Source: Meconema thalassinum (lineage: Eukaryota > Arthropoda > Insecta > Orthoptera > Tettigoniidae). Taken from it: a stretch of DNA of 64,000 bases. A model generated the notes under the pieces. It was given only the letters and a program-made list of their open reading frames with translations. It did no database searches and had not been told where the DNA came from. Each line of letters starts with the position of its first letter. Positions within the stretch are counted from its first letter, which is position 1. The translations under genes and the position numbers were made by a program. The stretch lies in NCBI GenBank assembly GCA_946902985.2, contig OX336388.2, forward strand, positions 230,570,467 to 230,634,466. The letters run 5' to 3'. This document shows, piece by piece, positions 31,149 to 41,765 of the stretch.

Positions 31149-32304
31149 CAGTGGTTCCTTTGTCAGCTGATGCCCCCCTTTTCATATACGGGAGTTCATC
31201 GCCCCCCTCCCCTCCTTCACCCCCACCCGCACCCCGACCCCTCCACTCATCGCTTCTATAACCTCTTCGATTGACGCGGAGGATATAGACCTAACCTAAT
31301 AACACTACATAATGGAATAGGCCTATCTATTACATACCAACTTCATTTTAGCACAATACAAAGAACACACTTTTACAATAAATCCTTAAATTAGTCAACA
31401 AATGTCAGTGAGAGGGTTGACACTGTTTTCTCTTGGTAAGATTCGGTATGTTTGATTTGATATTTGACAGAGCACAGCGGAGATCACTTGCAACATCAAG
31501 CCGACAGCGCTGCTTTTTTTCTATGACACTCAGTGTTAAAAATCCTGACTCGCATAAATATGTCTTTGAAAATGGGACAATGACACGCAATGCAAATTTG
31601 GCTATTACAGGATACACTGCAAGACAGTTTACCCAAAAGTCACCCAGTCCTAATATTTTAGAATCATCTTTTAGCTTTGATTCACACTTCAAATCTATGG
31701 CTTCTTCTTGAAGCTGTGCTGGCAGTGCTTCAATGTCAATTGAATTTCTTGTCAACATCCAGGGCCATTCTTCCGACGAGATATCAGGAAAGTAGAAGTT
31801 GAATTCTTGTGCCAGGGAATCCAAATGTGGCTGAATTTGCACCTAAGTTTATTACGATCACGTTCATTTTCCGGCAAAATTTAATTAAGGCGGTGAAAGG
31901 ATGAGAAGTTGTTCAACTGAAGCCGGCGTTTCCATAACCATATTTTTTCCAGGAATGCAAAATATTGGAGTTTTTGCCTTGGAAATTTAAGTTCAAACTG
32001 TTCAAAGCTTCAAAGAAGTCACAAAGATATGCCAACGAGGCATAAAATTGGCATTGATTTTGCTCCTTACAACACAGCAAATTCCTTATTTCACCTCCAA
32101 CCTTGCGGCTCCGTAGAGGTTTGTGTCGACAGTTGGCGATTACCAGTGCTTTTGGACGATTGACTTGGTGCAACAATCACTTGGAGGGATTCGACAAATG
32201 TTTATTTTACAAAATTGTAATATTCGAGTTTAAAAAAACTTAATTCGGAAATCACTTCACGCCCCCCTTCATAAAGCCCCACGCCCCCCTAGGGGGAACC
32301 CCTG
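31149..32304 (-). mobile_element. hAT element remnant (ZBED-type)
   Basis: Ends CAGTGGTTCC on the left and GGAACCCCTG on the right (inverted CAGKGGTTCC). Flanks CTCAAGAA (31141-31148) and CTCTAGAA (32305-32312) form an 8-bp duplication with one difference. It carries two transposase fragments on the minus strand. C-rich subterminal runs (CGCCCCCCT) occur at both ends. An internally deleted, dead copy. Confidence 0.75.
31405..32176 (-). pseudogene. hAT transposase, C-terminal fragments
   Basis: Two minus-strand pieces in different frames. Upstream piece (32176-31913): YLCDFFEALNSLNLNFQGKN, like the L-N-x-L-N-x-x-L-Q-G segment of ZBED5-like proteins. Downstream piece (31842-31405): LRVIVPFSKTYLCESGFLTL then RCRLDVASDLRCALSNI, the hAT dimerisation domain. 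The frame changes between them and the catalytic core with the first acidic residues is missing. Confidence 0.75.
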
Positions 32305-32808
32305 CTCTAGAAGGATGAAGGACATTTGGAAACAAAGGAAATTGAACACAATGTAAAATAGCCAACGTTGATTAATCCTACCCTCCAAATGGGTTATTCG
32401 AAAGAAGAATATTTCTATGTACTTGACGGGAGATGCTTGATGATTTTTTAAGCAAAAGCAATTAAAACGTAAATAATAAAATGTGTAATTAAAATTGAAA
32501 ATAAATACATTGTAAAAATGTATAAGCTTATAAAATAATTATTACGCTGATACAATATTAAATACGCTTATAAAATAGGATTCTAAAAATTAAGATTATA
32601 AAAATAATATAAAATTTTAAATTATAAAAACATTTCAACAAAAAGTTAAAAAGATAACACGAAATAAAACTAATAAATTAAAATTTGGCTAAAATAATAA
32701 CATTTAAATAAATATAAATAAAATGTTTTAATAATAGTTCTGCCCTATAAGAGGTTAAAATGGTCGAACTGCATCGATTTAGCTCCTCCTACCTGACATT
32801 CTATTTTC
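32305..32808. other. AT-rich sequence, nothing recognised
   Basis: Very AT-rich, with TAAAA- and ATAAAAT-rich text between about 32440 and 32740. No coding. Confidence 0.5.
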
Positions 32809-32877
32809 TTGTGTTTCTTCCTTTCTGACATCATCTTGTTTGGAGCAAACAAGAAGAATACTCACTCAAATAGCTCC

Positions 32878-33276
32878 GGGAAAATGTTCTTCTTTAGCTG
32901 CCTGTGGTCAGCGGAGATTCCTTTGTCAGGGGTGCGTCGTTTACTGGTCTTTTTCCCTCCCTTCATGAAACAGTACCGGAGGGAGGATCGGTATGCTCAC
33001 ATTCTTGGGATCACATCGCCTGGTCATGAAGAAGGGGGTTGGTTTGGTGTCTACATTACGATGCACATTACATCTATTTATGGTAAAGGTTCAAATGAAA
33101 CCATTCTAACAGCCCAATTAAAACGAACAAAAATACACGCAGCAGTGGATGTTATACATGGGGAAGCAAGAATGCAGGAGGGTTCATTAGAAGGAGTCAC
33201 AATAGGCACCCCTTTGATTTGTGAGACGGCGAACTTTGGTTCCTCCTTGAACAATTTCATCTGGGATTATCCATAA
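32878..33276 (+). CDS. Unrecognised open frame
   Basis: An open frame from about 32809, with the first ATG near 32884 (MFFFSCLWSAE), ending TAA at 33276. It encodes roughly 130 residues with no motif I recognise (…KRTKIHAAVDVIHGEARMQEGSLEGVTIG…). No close splice or promoter evidence. It may be chance or part of a decayed element. Confidence 0.15.
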   Translation, partial: GKMFFFSCLWSAEIPLSGVRRLLVFFPPFMKQYRREDRYAHILGITSPGHEEGGWFGVYITMHITSIYGKGSNETILTAQLKRTKIHAAVDVIHGEARMQEGSLEGVTIGTPLICETANFGSSLNNFIWDYP

Positions 33277-33339
33277 AATACGTTCGCAGAAGAAGCCATG
33301 ACAGGGGGTCCCGTCATTGTAACATATTGTAACAATTAT

Positions 33340-33410
33340 TAATCCCCCCCCCCTAAATGAGTGTCCAAAATAGATAGATTATCCCCCTCCCCTCCCCCCC
33401 CCCCCCAATA
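33340..33410. repeat. C-rich tracts
   Basis: Several runs of 5 to about 14 C. The minus strand is G-rich enough to form G-quadruplex structure; function unknown. Confidence 0.7.
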
Positions 33411-33603
33411 CTGTTCACTGTATTGGGCAACATAGCGCATGGAAAAAATCTAAAGGAACGCAGAATTGACAACCCTTAAAATAGAATGCCTATCATCCTC
33501 CCTATATTATTCTGCTAAGGTCCCATTCCGGTTTTGTAACGAAAATAAGGTCATGTTAACACCAACCTACACATATGGGGTACCTACAGGTTCAGCATAA
33601 CCC

Positions 33604-33822
33604 CATGTGGGCCCGAAACGCACTCACTTCGTCTTTAAATGCCTCACAATTAAATAAATACCTTAAAACTTGTACATTACAATGTGAGCACCGTAACCTG
33701 GCGAGCCTGCCGCTATAGCGCAGGGCAGCGCTGCGGTTGCAGCCATCTGGCGGGAGCGTGGCATACTGCTTCCCTACTACCCCCATAAACCTACATTCAC
33801 GTTGCGAAAGCTCGCACGGGCC
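33604..33822. repeat. GC-rich short element with GTGGGCCCG ends
   Basis: ATGTGGGCCCG on the left and CGGGCCCACTA on the right are inverted, with GC-rich text between, unlike the AT-rich flanks. A 77-codon minus frame (33592-33825) covers it. Probably a small non-autonomous element; family not identified. Confidence 0.35.
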
Positions 33823-33869
33823 CACTAGTATATATTATTTCAGTAGTATATATCCCTCCTGCGGCGCTC

Positions 33870-34324
33870 ACAAGCGACCGATCGTGTCAAATGAGCATTC
33901 AAATGAAAGAGAATAGACATTAGGAGTGACAAATTGCACTCGAATTTCATAAATATCTATAATTTCTTTAAAAAATGACTTTAAACATGTAGGAAGTGTG
34001 TGATTTGCAGATACTGTTGCTGTAGGAAAATACGCTCCATAATTGCTGGCCACTGTGACGCCTGTTTCATGTCATTTTAACATTCTGAGGTAATTCCTTT
34101 ATCATTTTGCATGGATTTCAGAAACAGTAAATCACAGGAATGAGTACTCAAATCGTATAATTTCATAACTAGGCCTATCGAGTAACCGGTGAGTGTTATG
34201 ATGATCCACTTTTCAGTGATTGCCTTCTTAAGTTAGGGAACGTAGAACCTGGAATTCAAACTGAAATGTAAATAGTGTTCTATAGGCTAATCATTTGGTT
34301 GAAATAAAAACATAACAACGTTTC
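33870..34324. other. No recognisable feature
   Basis: No convincing coding frame or repeat. Confidence 0.45.
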
Positions 34325-35420
34325 TCCTTGTTGTTGTTGTTTGAGTCTTCAGTCTTTTGACTGGTTTGATGCAGCTCTCCATACCTCCCTGTCCTGAGCT
34401 AATCGTTTCATCTCTACATAGCTACCACACCCTACTTCCGAGGCAATCTGTTTAACATATTCTAACCTTGGTCTACCCCTACAGTTCTTGTCCTCGACCC
34501 TTCCTTCCATAACTAAGCTTGCTATTCCTGGGTGTCTTAGTATGTGTCCTACCAACCTATCTCTTCTCTTCATTAGCAGTCGCCAGAAACATCTCTCCTC
34601 TCCCACTCGTCTTAATACCTCTTTGTTTGTAACCCTATCGACCCATCTGATCTTCATCATTCTCCTGTAGCACCACATTTCAAATGCTTCAATTCTCCTC
34701 TTTTCTGCTGCACCAATAGTCCAAGTTTCACTTCCATAGAGCGCCACGCTCCAGACAAAGGCTTTCAAAAATGACTTCCTAATACCTAAATCTATATTCG
34801 ATGTCAGCAGATTCCTTTTTTGTAGAAATGCTTTTCTTGCCTGAGCCAACCTACTTTTTATATCCTCTTTGCTTCGTTCATCACTGGTTATTCTGCTTCC
34901 TAAGTAACAGAAATCTCCTACCTCCTTCAGCTTTTCACCTGCCAATTTGATCTCCATAGAGGTTTCTGATTTATTTCGGCTGCATTCCAGTATTTTTGTT
35001 TTACATTTATTAATTTTCATCATGAATTCTTTCCGTAAGACGGAGTCCATACCATTCAAAAACTCATTCAAATCCTCAGGCTTGTTGGCCAAGATGACGA
35101 TGTCATCAGCAAATCTCAGAGTTGAAATTATTTCTCCTTGAATCTTCACTCCCACTTTAAATTTTTCTCTAATTTCCTTCATTGCTTGTTCAATGTAAAG
35201 ATTGAAAAGTATGGGTGATAAGTTGCAGCCTTGCCTTACACCTTTACGAATACCTGCTTCTCTCTCATGTCCTTCAACTCGAATGACTGCTGTCTGGTTT
35301 CTGTATAGATTGTATATCACCCTCCTATCCCTGTACTTTATTCCAATCGATTTCAAAATGTCAAACAATTTGGTCCAATCAACTTTATCAAAAGCCTTTT
35401 CTAAGTCTACAAAAGCCATG
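34325..35420 (-). mobile_element. RTE-type LINE, 5'-truncated
   Basis: Minus-strand insertion beginning abruptly inside RT motif A at 35420 and ending in a CAA-repeat tail (34325-34343). The short 3' UTR is GACTCAAACAACAACAACAA-like. Abrupt 5' truncation and a simple-repeat tail are normal for RTE LINEs. Confidence 0.8.
34349..35419 (-). CDS. Reverse transcriptase (C-terminal 356 residues), RTE-like
   Basis: Uninterrupted 356-residue frame. It starts at MAFVDLEKAFDKVDW (RT motif A, catalytic Asp), then RKGVRQGCNLSPILFNLYIE (motif B), FADDIVILA (motif C, FADD) and YLGSRIT. The C-terminal part has ALYGSETWTI, EAFEMWCYRRMMKI and GHILRHP, the usual order in RTE-like LINEs of insects. The endonuclease and N-terminal RT are missing, so it cannot act alone, but the frame is intact, which suggests a young insertion. 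Clade assignment is from memory of these motifs and may be a sister group. Confidence 0.8.
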   Translation of the reverse strand: MAFVDLEKAFDKVDWTKLFDILKSIGIKYRDRRVIYNLYRNQTAVIRVEGHEREAGIRKGVRQGCNLSPILFNLYIEQAMKEIREKFKVGVKIQGEIISTLRFADDIVILANKPEDLNEFLNGMDSVLRKEFMMKINKCKTKILECSRNKSETSMEIKLAGEKLKEVGDFCYLGSRITSDERSKEDIKSRLAQARKAFLQKRNLLTSNIDLGIRKSFLKAFVWSVALYGSETWTIGAAEKRRIEAFEMWCYRRMMKIRWVDRVTNKEVLRRVGEERCFWRLLMKRRDRLVGHILRHPGIASLVMEGRVEDKNCRGRPRLEYVKQIASEVGCGSYVEMKRLAQDREVWRAASNQSKD

Positions 35421-36860
35421 AACGTCTCATTATAAACCTATTGGAGAAAGTGTGATTTATGAACGTGCGAGATCTCTCGCATGGGATCGCTAGTAGGCTA
35501 TATTGATAACTCTTAAAATTAAGAACATCTAATCAATTGTTGGTAAATATTTCAACCTTTCATTGAGGTCTTTATCAGCCAATAGTGCAAATTGGTTATC
35601 TCTAAATATCAAACCGCCCCAGCTTCGCCCGGTATTTTTAACGGTTTACCCAGCCTAAGCTTAAAATGCGCCAGGTTTTTCTTCGACTCGATTCACTGAA
35701 ATCGTTACTGCTCAGCTTCCTTTGGTCATAAATGAATGACTTTCTACAGAAACCTTCCTCTAGAAATCCTTTACAGAATAGTGAAAACCGCATCAAAATC
35801 CATCCAGTGGTTCTCGAGGTTACTCGTTACATCCAAGAATCATGGACTTCGTTTCAGACTATGTAGAGATTCCTAAAACTAGTTTAATAAACGTTTATAT
35901 AACCATAAGTCAGTATAATTATGTTGTGCATTTAAGTCTCGCAAATACATACCTAACTACCAGTTACAACCTATTTCAACTTGTCTAGTTTCACATCCAC
36001 TTCTCTTCTGTTCCACGCTGTTTTAACAAGACTTTTTATGATTTTCTTAACACATTTTGTAACAGATCTGGTTTATTTTTATTTTAATTTGTAAGCGTTT
36101 GGAATAAGAATATTTGTAGAATCCTCTGTTATGGCAAAATTTATATTAAGTGTATGTTCTTGCACATTTACATGATTACGCTGAGGAAGGTCACCGGTAG
36201 AGTACAACATATATTGATTGACTTTTTAGATTAACGATAAAATATGAATCTCTTGAAAACACAGTTCGAAATGAAAATGATCTAAATGTAACCGAAATCG
36301 GTACACTGTACTCAAGAATTACAATTTGTAGACTTACTGTATTATTTCCCTATATAGGCCTAATTAAACTTTATAATAACATTTATTTAATCTAAAAAGT
36401 GTAACAGGTCTGATTTTTAGTTTCTTAGAGTATTTTCAATATATTTAGATAGTTTTGAAATCAGTCTTTTTATAGAATTTTGTGTCAATCTTGCAACTTC
36501 ATTTGTATCAACTAGTCCATTGTTTGCTGAAGAAGGTTACAACTTATGGTGCTTCCTGGAAAGTGCTACAACCTCAAGGGCTCACGACTGGTGTTCCCGA
36601 GGGATACGTGAGCTGGGTCCGTTTACCTTTCCTATCTACCTTTCATAGCTCTCCTTCCTTCCAAGTTTCTCAATCCTCATTCTTCTACAGTTAAGGGTAT
36701 TCCTTTACCTCTTATCTCTTATTTCCCGTATTCATTTAAAAATAATATTTTCTACTAGGCTATGCAAGTTAGTGATTAGTCGGTAGTTAGTGATAAGCCT
36801 AGTAGTCGTAGCAATAGGTTCCATTTCATCATCCAGACCAGTAGGGGCCAATAACCTAGA
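35421..36860. other. Unassigned, with a possible hammerhead relic
   Basis: On the minus strand TTATCAG (35572-35578) and TTTC (35550-35553) give CTGATAA, a GACCT/AGGTT helix and GAAA, the layout of a hammerhead core with one change in the first box. The rest (to 36860) holds only short frames and no family I recognise. Confidence 0.3.
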
Positions 36861-37296
36861 TGTTAGGTTTAGGGGCTGCGACAACGCGGTCATGTAGCCC
36901 CGTGTACTTTGGGTGTGTGTAGAATCTGTCTGATAACCGGTGTTAATTGTGATGACTGTATTAGTGTGTGTTATCTGTTTTTTTTTAATTTAAGTACTGC
37001 AACTTAGAATTTGTCAAATAGTTCCTACTTTTGCCGCCAAGCGCCACCGTCAACGACTACTAGGCCATGTTCAGAACTTAGCTACTAGACGCCACCACAC
37101 TCGGCTCTTGGCAACGAACGTAGAAACCTAAGAGCGTTGTTTACATTCCTAACCTATCCAATTTAGCTTCACACAGGTGCAATTAGTGGAAGGAATTTTT
37201 AACGCTCTTAAAAAATCCGACGACTTCGGCCGGGTTTGAACCCGCTATCTTGGGCATAGATGCTCAGCATGCTACCGACTACACCACCGAAGCCGC
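36861..37296 (-). mobile_element. SINE-B copy (minus strand)
   Basis: Head at 37296 (GGCTTCGGTGGTGTAGT read on the minus strand) with B box GGGTTCAAACCC, followed by the body and tail GTCGCAGCCCCTAAACC near 36861. The body between about 37160 and 37220 is shortened (the GTCCCATGTCAT block is missing), so it carries an internal deletion. Confidence 0.8.
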
Positions 37297-37333
37297 CCTG
37301 TTCTTGTTGTGGTTGCTCTGATAAAAGTTCCCT

Positions 37334-37437
37334 TTTTTTTAGCCTACTTTCGATTTTTGCAAAAAATGAAAGTAGACTTATGAGATCAACACAGGGCGAA
37401 AAATTGTGTGTCTGTCTGTGTGTATGTGTGTGTGTGA

Positions 37438-37476
<39 letters not shown>

Positions 37477-37520
37477 TGAGTGTACTCTGAATGTCTGTCC
37501 CCCCTATCAATTCGAACACG
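37334..37520 (+). mobile_element. Helentron-like 5' fragment with TG/GTCT microsatellite
   Basis: TTTTTAGCCTACTTTC start, GTAGACTTATGAGATC as in copies 1 and 3, then GTCTGTCTG and a TG run to about 37476, then CCCCCTATCAATTC. Downstream text diverges from the other copies. Confidence 0.5.
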
Positions 37521-38586
37521 GTGAAACCGAATTGAACGAAATTTGGTACAGAGGTAGCTCTAGCATAGGGCACCTCAGTGCCATACTTTATATCGCCGCC
37601 ATCTTTACCAAAACTGCATGGCGGCCACTCAAACGTTCAAAACGTAAACTCAAATTACGGCTAAACTAATCATCCGATCTCTACCAAATTTGGTGACAAC
37701 ATACCTTTATATAGGACGCGTCTTTCACCCAAACTTCAAGGTCATCGGCCTTGCCATTTCAGGATGGTGGCCGTGTGAATTATGCAACCATTATAATCAA
37801 TAGCTTAAGACCCACCAATTCAGATTATCAAGCCTAGGGTGGTTTAAGCTATCCTGAAGGTCGTGATCCGTTATTTATTATAATTTAATATTATAATATT
37901 ATTCTGTATGACTGGCTTAAAAGAACTGAGCTGTACCTGCCACACGACAAGATGGCAGCTGTCCTCATGAGCCTGTCTTATATTTCAGTAGTTTTAGTAT
38001 GTTGTATGCGATATACCCTACTGATACAATAATATAAACTTTGTATGAAATGATCTATAATGAAGATGTACTGCAGTGAAGAAATAGTTTATTTCAAGTC
38101 ATTATTTGCCAACAGGTTGAATCTAATATATCAGTTAAGATCGCCATGATGTTACGGATATGTTTAGCTCTGGGCTAGCGTGTTAGCCTGTCACGCAGTT
38201 GACTGGGGATCGAATACTGCTACAGTTGACTTTTTTTTTCTTGAATTCTTTTACAAATGATGTGCACAAGCTCTTTTCACAGATACTGAATAAAATGTCA
38301 TTTAGCTCAAAGGGGAGGCTAATGTATACACTCGTTTATTAATAAAATCACAGTCCCAGCATTGCACATAAACAGAAGACATTACGAAAAGGAGAATAGA
38401 AGAATTAGATACACGTTGTTATCAACCACAGCCTTCTTAATGTCTCTGTACGGTGCTGTCCTCTTGTGGGTTATGTGGGTAGTATTGTTCCTAATATACC
38501 GCTGTGTCAATACCTGGCCTCCTAAAGTATGGCAATTTTGTAATACTGGTAGTTCGACTATTAGCCACGATCGCGCTCCGATTACC
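37521..38586. other. No recognised gene
   Basis: Contains short frames (for example 38362-38628) without recognisable motifs. No repeat of this window is found here. Confidence 0.4.
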
Positions 38587-39364
38587 TTTAATGATAGAAC
38601 GTACAAGGCACTGCCGGCAGGAAGTTAGGTCCTCATTTGAGTACGTAATTCAATTGCTTATATGAGGACGAAGCGTCCTGCTGGCAGGACCGTTCTTTTT
38701 TCCATTATATAGAGGGAAATGTAACGAATCAGCGCATGCAAGTCTGAAGTTGGTAGCTCTGACCGTTCAGTAATGGCGGCGATTATACGTAATGGTGACT
38801 GTGTTTATGTTTTTGCTACCTATTTCGATGCTCCAAACAGCGGAGATGCATGGAGTCGCTCGTTATTTGCTAGTAATTATGATATCAGTAAATGTCATGG
38901 TACTGTAGTTTAAATTACGTGTAGTTGTGCAACTGTGCAGTGGGATATTGACAAAAACACAACTAGGCTTATTTTTATTTATTTATTCTCGAGTGATGGA
39001 CGCGCCGTCGCTCATACATTAATTTAGTCTCTGTACTATAAGAAAACACGTTTATACTTTATACATTTATATATTTTAGAGTCAATATGTTGTTAAGAGA
39101 CAGTTATTGTATTAGTCAATATGAGTCATATTGAATATTTTAGAATATTTACAGACTTTTATTGTTTGCCCAGTACCAGAACTGCAATATTATTACGCTC
39201 TGATAACCCAAAGTACTGCCGGCAGGACGCGTCCTGCTGGAAGGCCAGTTCAAACATTTGCCATAAGGCTCCAAAGTCCTGCTGGAAGGACGCACCGCTG
39301 TGTACAAAAGTACTTCCGGAAGGTCCTTCTAGCAGGACGAGTGACTGTACGCTCTATCATTAAA
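38587..39364. mobile_element. TTAA-flanked MITE with 19-bp inverted ends
   Basis: TTTAATGATAGAACGTACA (38587-38605) faces its complement at 39346-39364 with one difference. TTAA is present at both ends, so a piggyBac-type (TTAA) origin is possible, though the ends do not begin with the usual CCC. Palindromic GTCCTGC/GCAGGAC motifs recur near both ends (38612-38690 and 39223-39340), perhaps transposase sites. No coding. Confidence 0.55.
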
Positions 39365-39738
39365 CACTGCCAGTTGGATCGCCTCCCTCCTGGCTACTTT
39401 AAACTGCCTACTCGTTGAACACCCAGAGGCGTACTAGATAAATATGAATTCACTGCTAGGTCGCAGCACCAACCTACTGTGATTGGCGCGGATTTTTTAA
39501 GGGGAAGGTACCCAAAACGATAGATCCTTAAGTTTGCAGGCTGGCTTAATATAGAGATTAACGGACGTGAATGCATTACAATAAGTTAGTAGTTTTGTTA
39601 TTCAATCATCATAAAGTATATAATATTGATTTTGACACTTACTGGCTAATTATCAATATAAAAGAAAACAAACACTACATGGTGGTAGAGGTGGTTTTAG
39701 GGATGAGGACAAAGAGTTATAAATATACCCATACATTT
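39365..39738. other. No recognisable feature
   Basis: No coding frame or repeat of note. Confidence 0.4.
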
Positions 39739-39778
39739 AGGAGAAAGTAGGCTATATGTTCTTTGCTGAACATCTTGT
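39739..39778 (+). mobile_element. Helentron-like 3' end fragment
   Basis: GAAAGTAGGCTAT, a hairpin (ATGTTC…GAACAT) and CTTGTTT, matching the 3' end of the Helentron-like family, joined to LINE sequence. Confidence 0.45.
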
Positions 39779-40172
39779 TTAACTTTGTGCCTGAACGTAT
39801 CCCTTTCTAAAATGTCAGGTGAACTTATGTTTGCGTTTTTGAGGTCCTTTCGAAGTTCCTCTAACCAAGGTGTTGAGTTCTTGAGTGTTTCCAAATAATC
39901 TATTATCATTTTCGTCTTTCAATTTTCTGGTAGTCTAGTGAGATGTCCAAAGAATTTCATTCATCTTTTCTTAAAGTCAATTTCGATGTTTGAATACTTT
40001 TCTGTTGTCTTTATTGTTGTAGTCTGTAACCATCTTGCGTATATCTTGCTCCTAAAATTTTCCTAATGATCTTCCTCTCTTCGTTTTTGATGTCTTCAAG
40101 TTCATGTTTACTGTTAAGTGTCAGAGTTTCGCTTGCGTAAAGGACTGTTTGTTTTATGACTGTGTTGTAGTG
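39779..40172 (-). pseudogene. RTE-type LINE fragment
   Basis: On the minus strand: TVLYASETLTLNSKHELED, ERKIIRKILGARY, then in other frames KFFGHLTRLPENK and LEELRKDLKNANISSPDILE. The order is the C-terminal region of an RTE reverse transcriptase, with several frameshifts. The 3' end is lost at the junction with the Helentron fragment. Confidence 0.65.
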
Positions 40173-40596
40173 CCGAATTATTATAATTATTAATAATATT
40201 ATTTTCTTGTTTCTCTCATTTAAATGTTTATATATTTAATTTCAATTTTATTTTATGTGTTTTTTTTTATTTATTTTTTTTATTTAGTCAATTTACCCTC
40301 TAGGTTGGTGGTTCCCACGGACGCAGCGAGGGAACTCACCGCTACCGCCTCTATGGGCAGTGTCCTGGAGCTGGGAACATCTGGTCGGGATGGATACAAC
40401 TGGGGAGGTGTGATCAGCACTTCGCCCAGGCGACCTCACCTGCAAAGCGAACAGGGGCCTCATGAGGGAGGGGAGGGGATGGAAGATTAGGATGGATAGG
40501 CTATACAATTTTCATAAGAAAATATGCATTGTCCGTTGAGCCATAATATATTTAAACACAAATAGTGCTAAATGTTCCGGCATAACTCAACAAGAT

Positions 40597-40634
40597 GACA
40601 GTGTTTCGCCCCGGTGTGCTATTGGGCTCTTCAG
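40597..40634 (-). ncRNA. Hammerhead ribozyme core (inverted unit)
   Basis: On the minus strand: CTGAAGA (box 1), stem II GCCC/GGGC, GAAA (box 2), a short stem III ACA/TGT, then the cleavage triplet GTC. This satisfies the CUGANGA…GAAA…NUH consensus. The very short stem III is typical of type I hammerheads in Penelope-like elements, which often cleave as dimers. Confidence 0.75.
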
Positions 40635-40990
40635 ATGGTTAAAGCACACCTCACCAAGACACTGTCTAGTGCACACTGGGAAGGCCATTGCAAGACGTAT
40701 TTGATACATGTGTATCCGCGTCTCGAGCAAGCCAGTGCACTATTGGACCATTGTATCAAATTTCTTTGTGAATTTGTTAATGCACATAGCTCAATCGGAC
40801 AATTTTACATCCTGTTTCCTTCGGGAACAGATATTTCCAATATGGATTAGCAAGGTAAGCTTACATTATTTTTGAAAGGAAGTTTTGACTTCCATAGTAC
40901 ATTGGCGCTGCTCGTGGCAACATTTGTGCCTTGCAGCGGCCTTCACAGTTTGTACTATCCACGCGTCTTGATGAGGTGTACCATAACCAA

Positions 40991-41029
40991 CTAAAGAGCC
41001 CATTGGTACACTGGGGCGAAACGCTGGCA
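40991..41029 (+). ncRNA. Degenerate hammerhead core
   Basis: CTAAAGA in place of CTGAAGA, then GCCC/GGGC and GAAAC, followed by GCTGGC. The first box has a G-to-A change at a core position, so it is probably inactive. Confidence 0.5.
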
Positions 41030-41335
41030 ACTGTTTTGAGCTAGCCGGACCATTGTATCAAATTTCTTTGTGAATTTGTCATCTTGTTGAGTTATGCCGG
41101 AACATTTAGCACTATTTGTGTTTAAATATATTATGGCTCAACGGACAATGCATATTTTCTTATGAAAATTGTATATTCAATGCCAAGGTAAGGTTATAAT
41201 CGCTTTGGAATGGAGTTTCGACTCCCATAGTGCACTGGCTTGCTCGTGACGCGGATACACATGTATCAAATACGTCTTGCAATGGCCTTCCCAGTGTGTG
41301 CTAGACAGTGTCTTGGTGAGGTGTGCTTTAACCAA

Positions 41336-41373
41336 CTGAAGAGCCCAATAGCACACCGGGGTGAAACACTGTC
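41336..41373 (+). ncRNA. Hammerhead ribozyme core, tandem unit 1
   Basis: CTGAAGA, a stem II starting GCCC and closing GGGT (one end base is a wobble), GAAA, ACA/TGT stem III and GTC. Same spacing as the other units. Confidence 0.7.
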
Positions 41374-41628
41374 ATCTTGTTGAGTTATGCCGGAACATTT
41401 AGCACTATTTGTGTTTAAATATATTATGGCTCAACGGACAATGCATATTTTTTATGAAAATTGTATATTCAATGCCAAGGTAAGGTTATAATTGCTTTGG
41501 AGTGGAGTTTCGACTCCCATAGTGCACTGGCTTTGCTCGTGACGCGGATACACATGTATCAAATACGTCTTGCAATGGCCTTCCCAGTGTGTGCTAGACA
41601 GTGTCTTGGTGAGGTGTGCTTTAGCCAA

Positions 41629-41666
41629 CTGAAGAGCCCAATAGCACACCGGGGCGAAACAGTGTC
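41629..41666 (+). ncRNA. Hammerhead ribozyme core, tandem unit 2
   Basis: CTGAAGA, GCCC/GGGC, GAAA, ACA/TGT, GTC, exactly 293 bases after the previous core. Confidence 0.75.
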
Positions 41667-41765
41667 ATCTTGTTGAGTTATGCCGGAACATTTAGCACTA
41701 TTTGTGTTTAAATATGGATAGGCTAGGAAGAGGGAAGGAGGCGGCCGTGGCCTTACAGTAGGTAC

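Larger units (their letters stand above)
40504..41713. mobile_element. Hammerhead-ribozyme repeat array (Penelope-like or retrozyme-like)
   Basis: A 1210-bp insertion bracketed by a perfect 12-bp duplication ATGGATAGGCTA (40492-40503 and 41714-41725). It contains an inverted unit (40504-40741), a diverged direct unit (about 40862-41100) and two direct units with an exact 293-bp period (41101-41393, 41394-41686), ending in a 27-bp partial unit. Each unit carries a hammerhead core. An inverted unit followed by direct units is the layout of Penelope-like pLTRs; a tandem array of about 300-bp units also fits animal retrozymes. No reverse transcriptase is present, so it would depend on another element. 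Confidence 0.8.

Noticed and set aside
40504..41713. Evenly spaced repeats, possible CRISPR array
   Set aside because: Units of 293 bp are identical throughout with no repeat/spacer alternation, an inverted unit is present, and the genome is eukaryotic.
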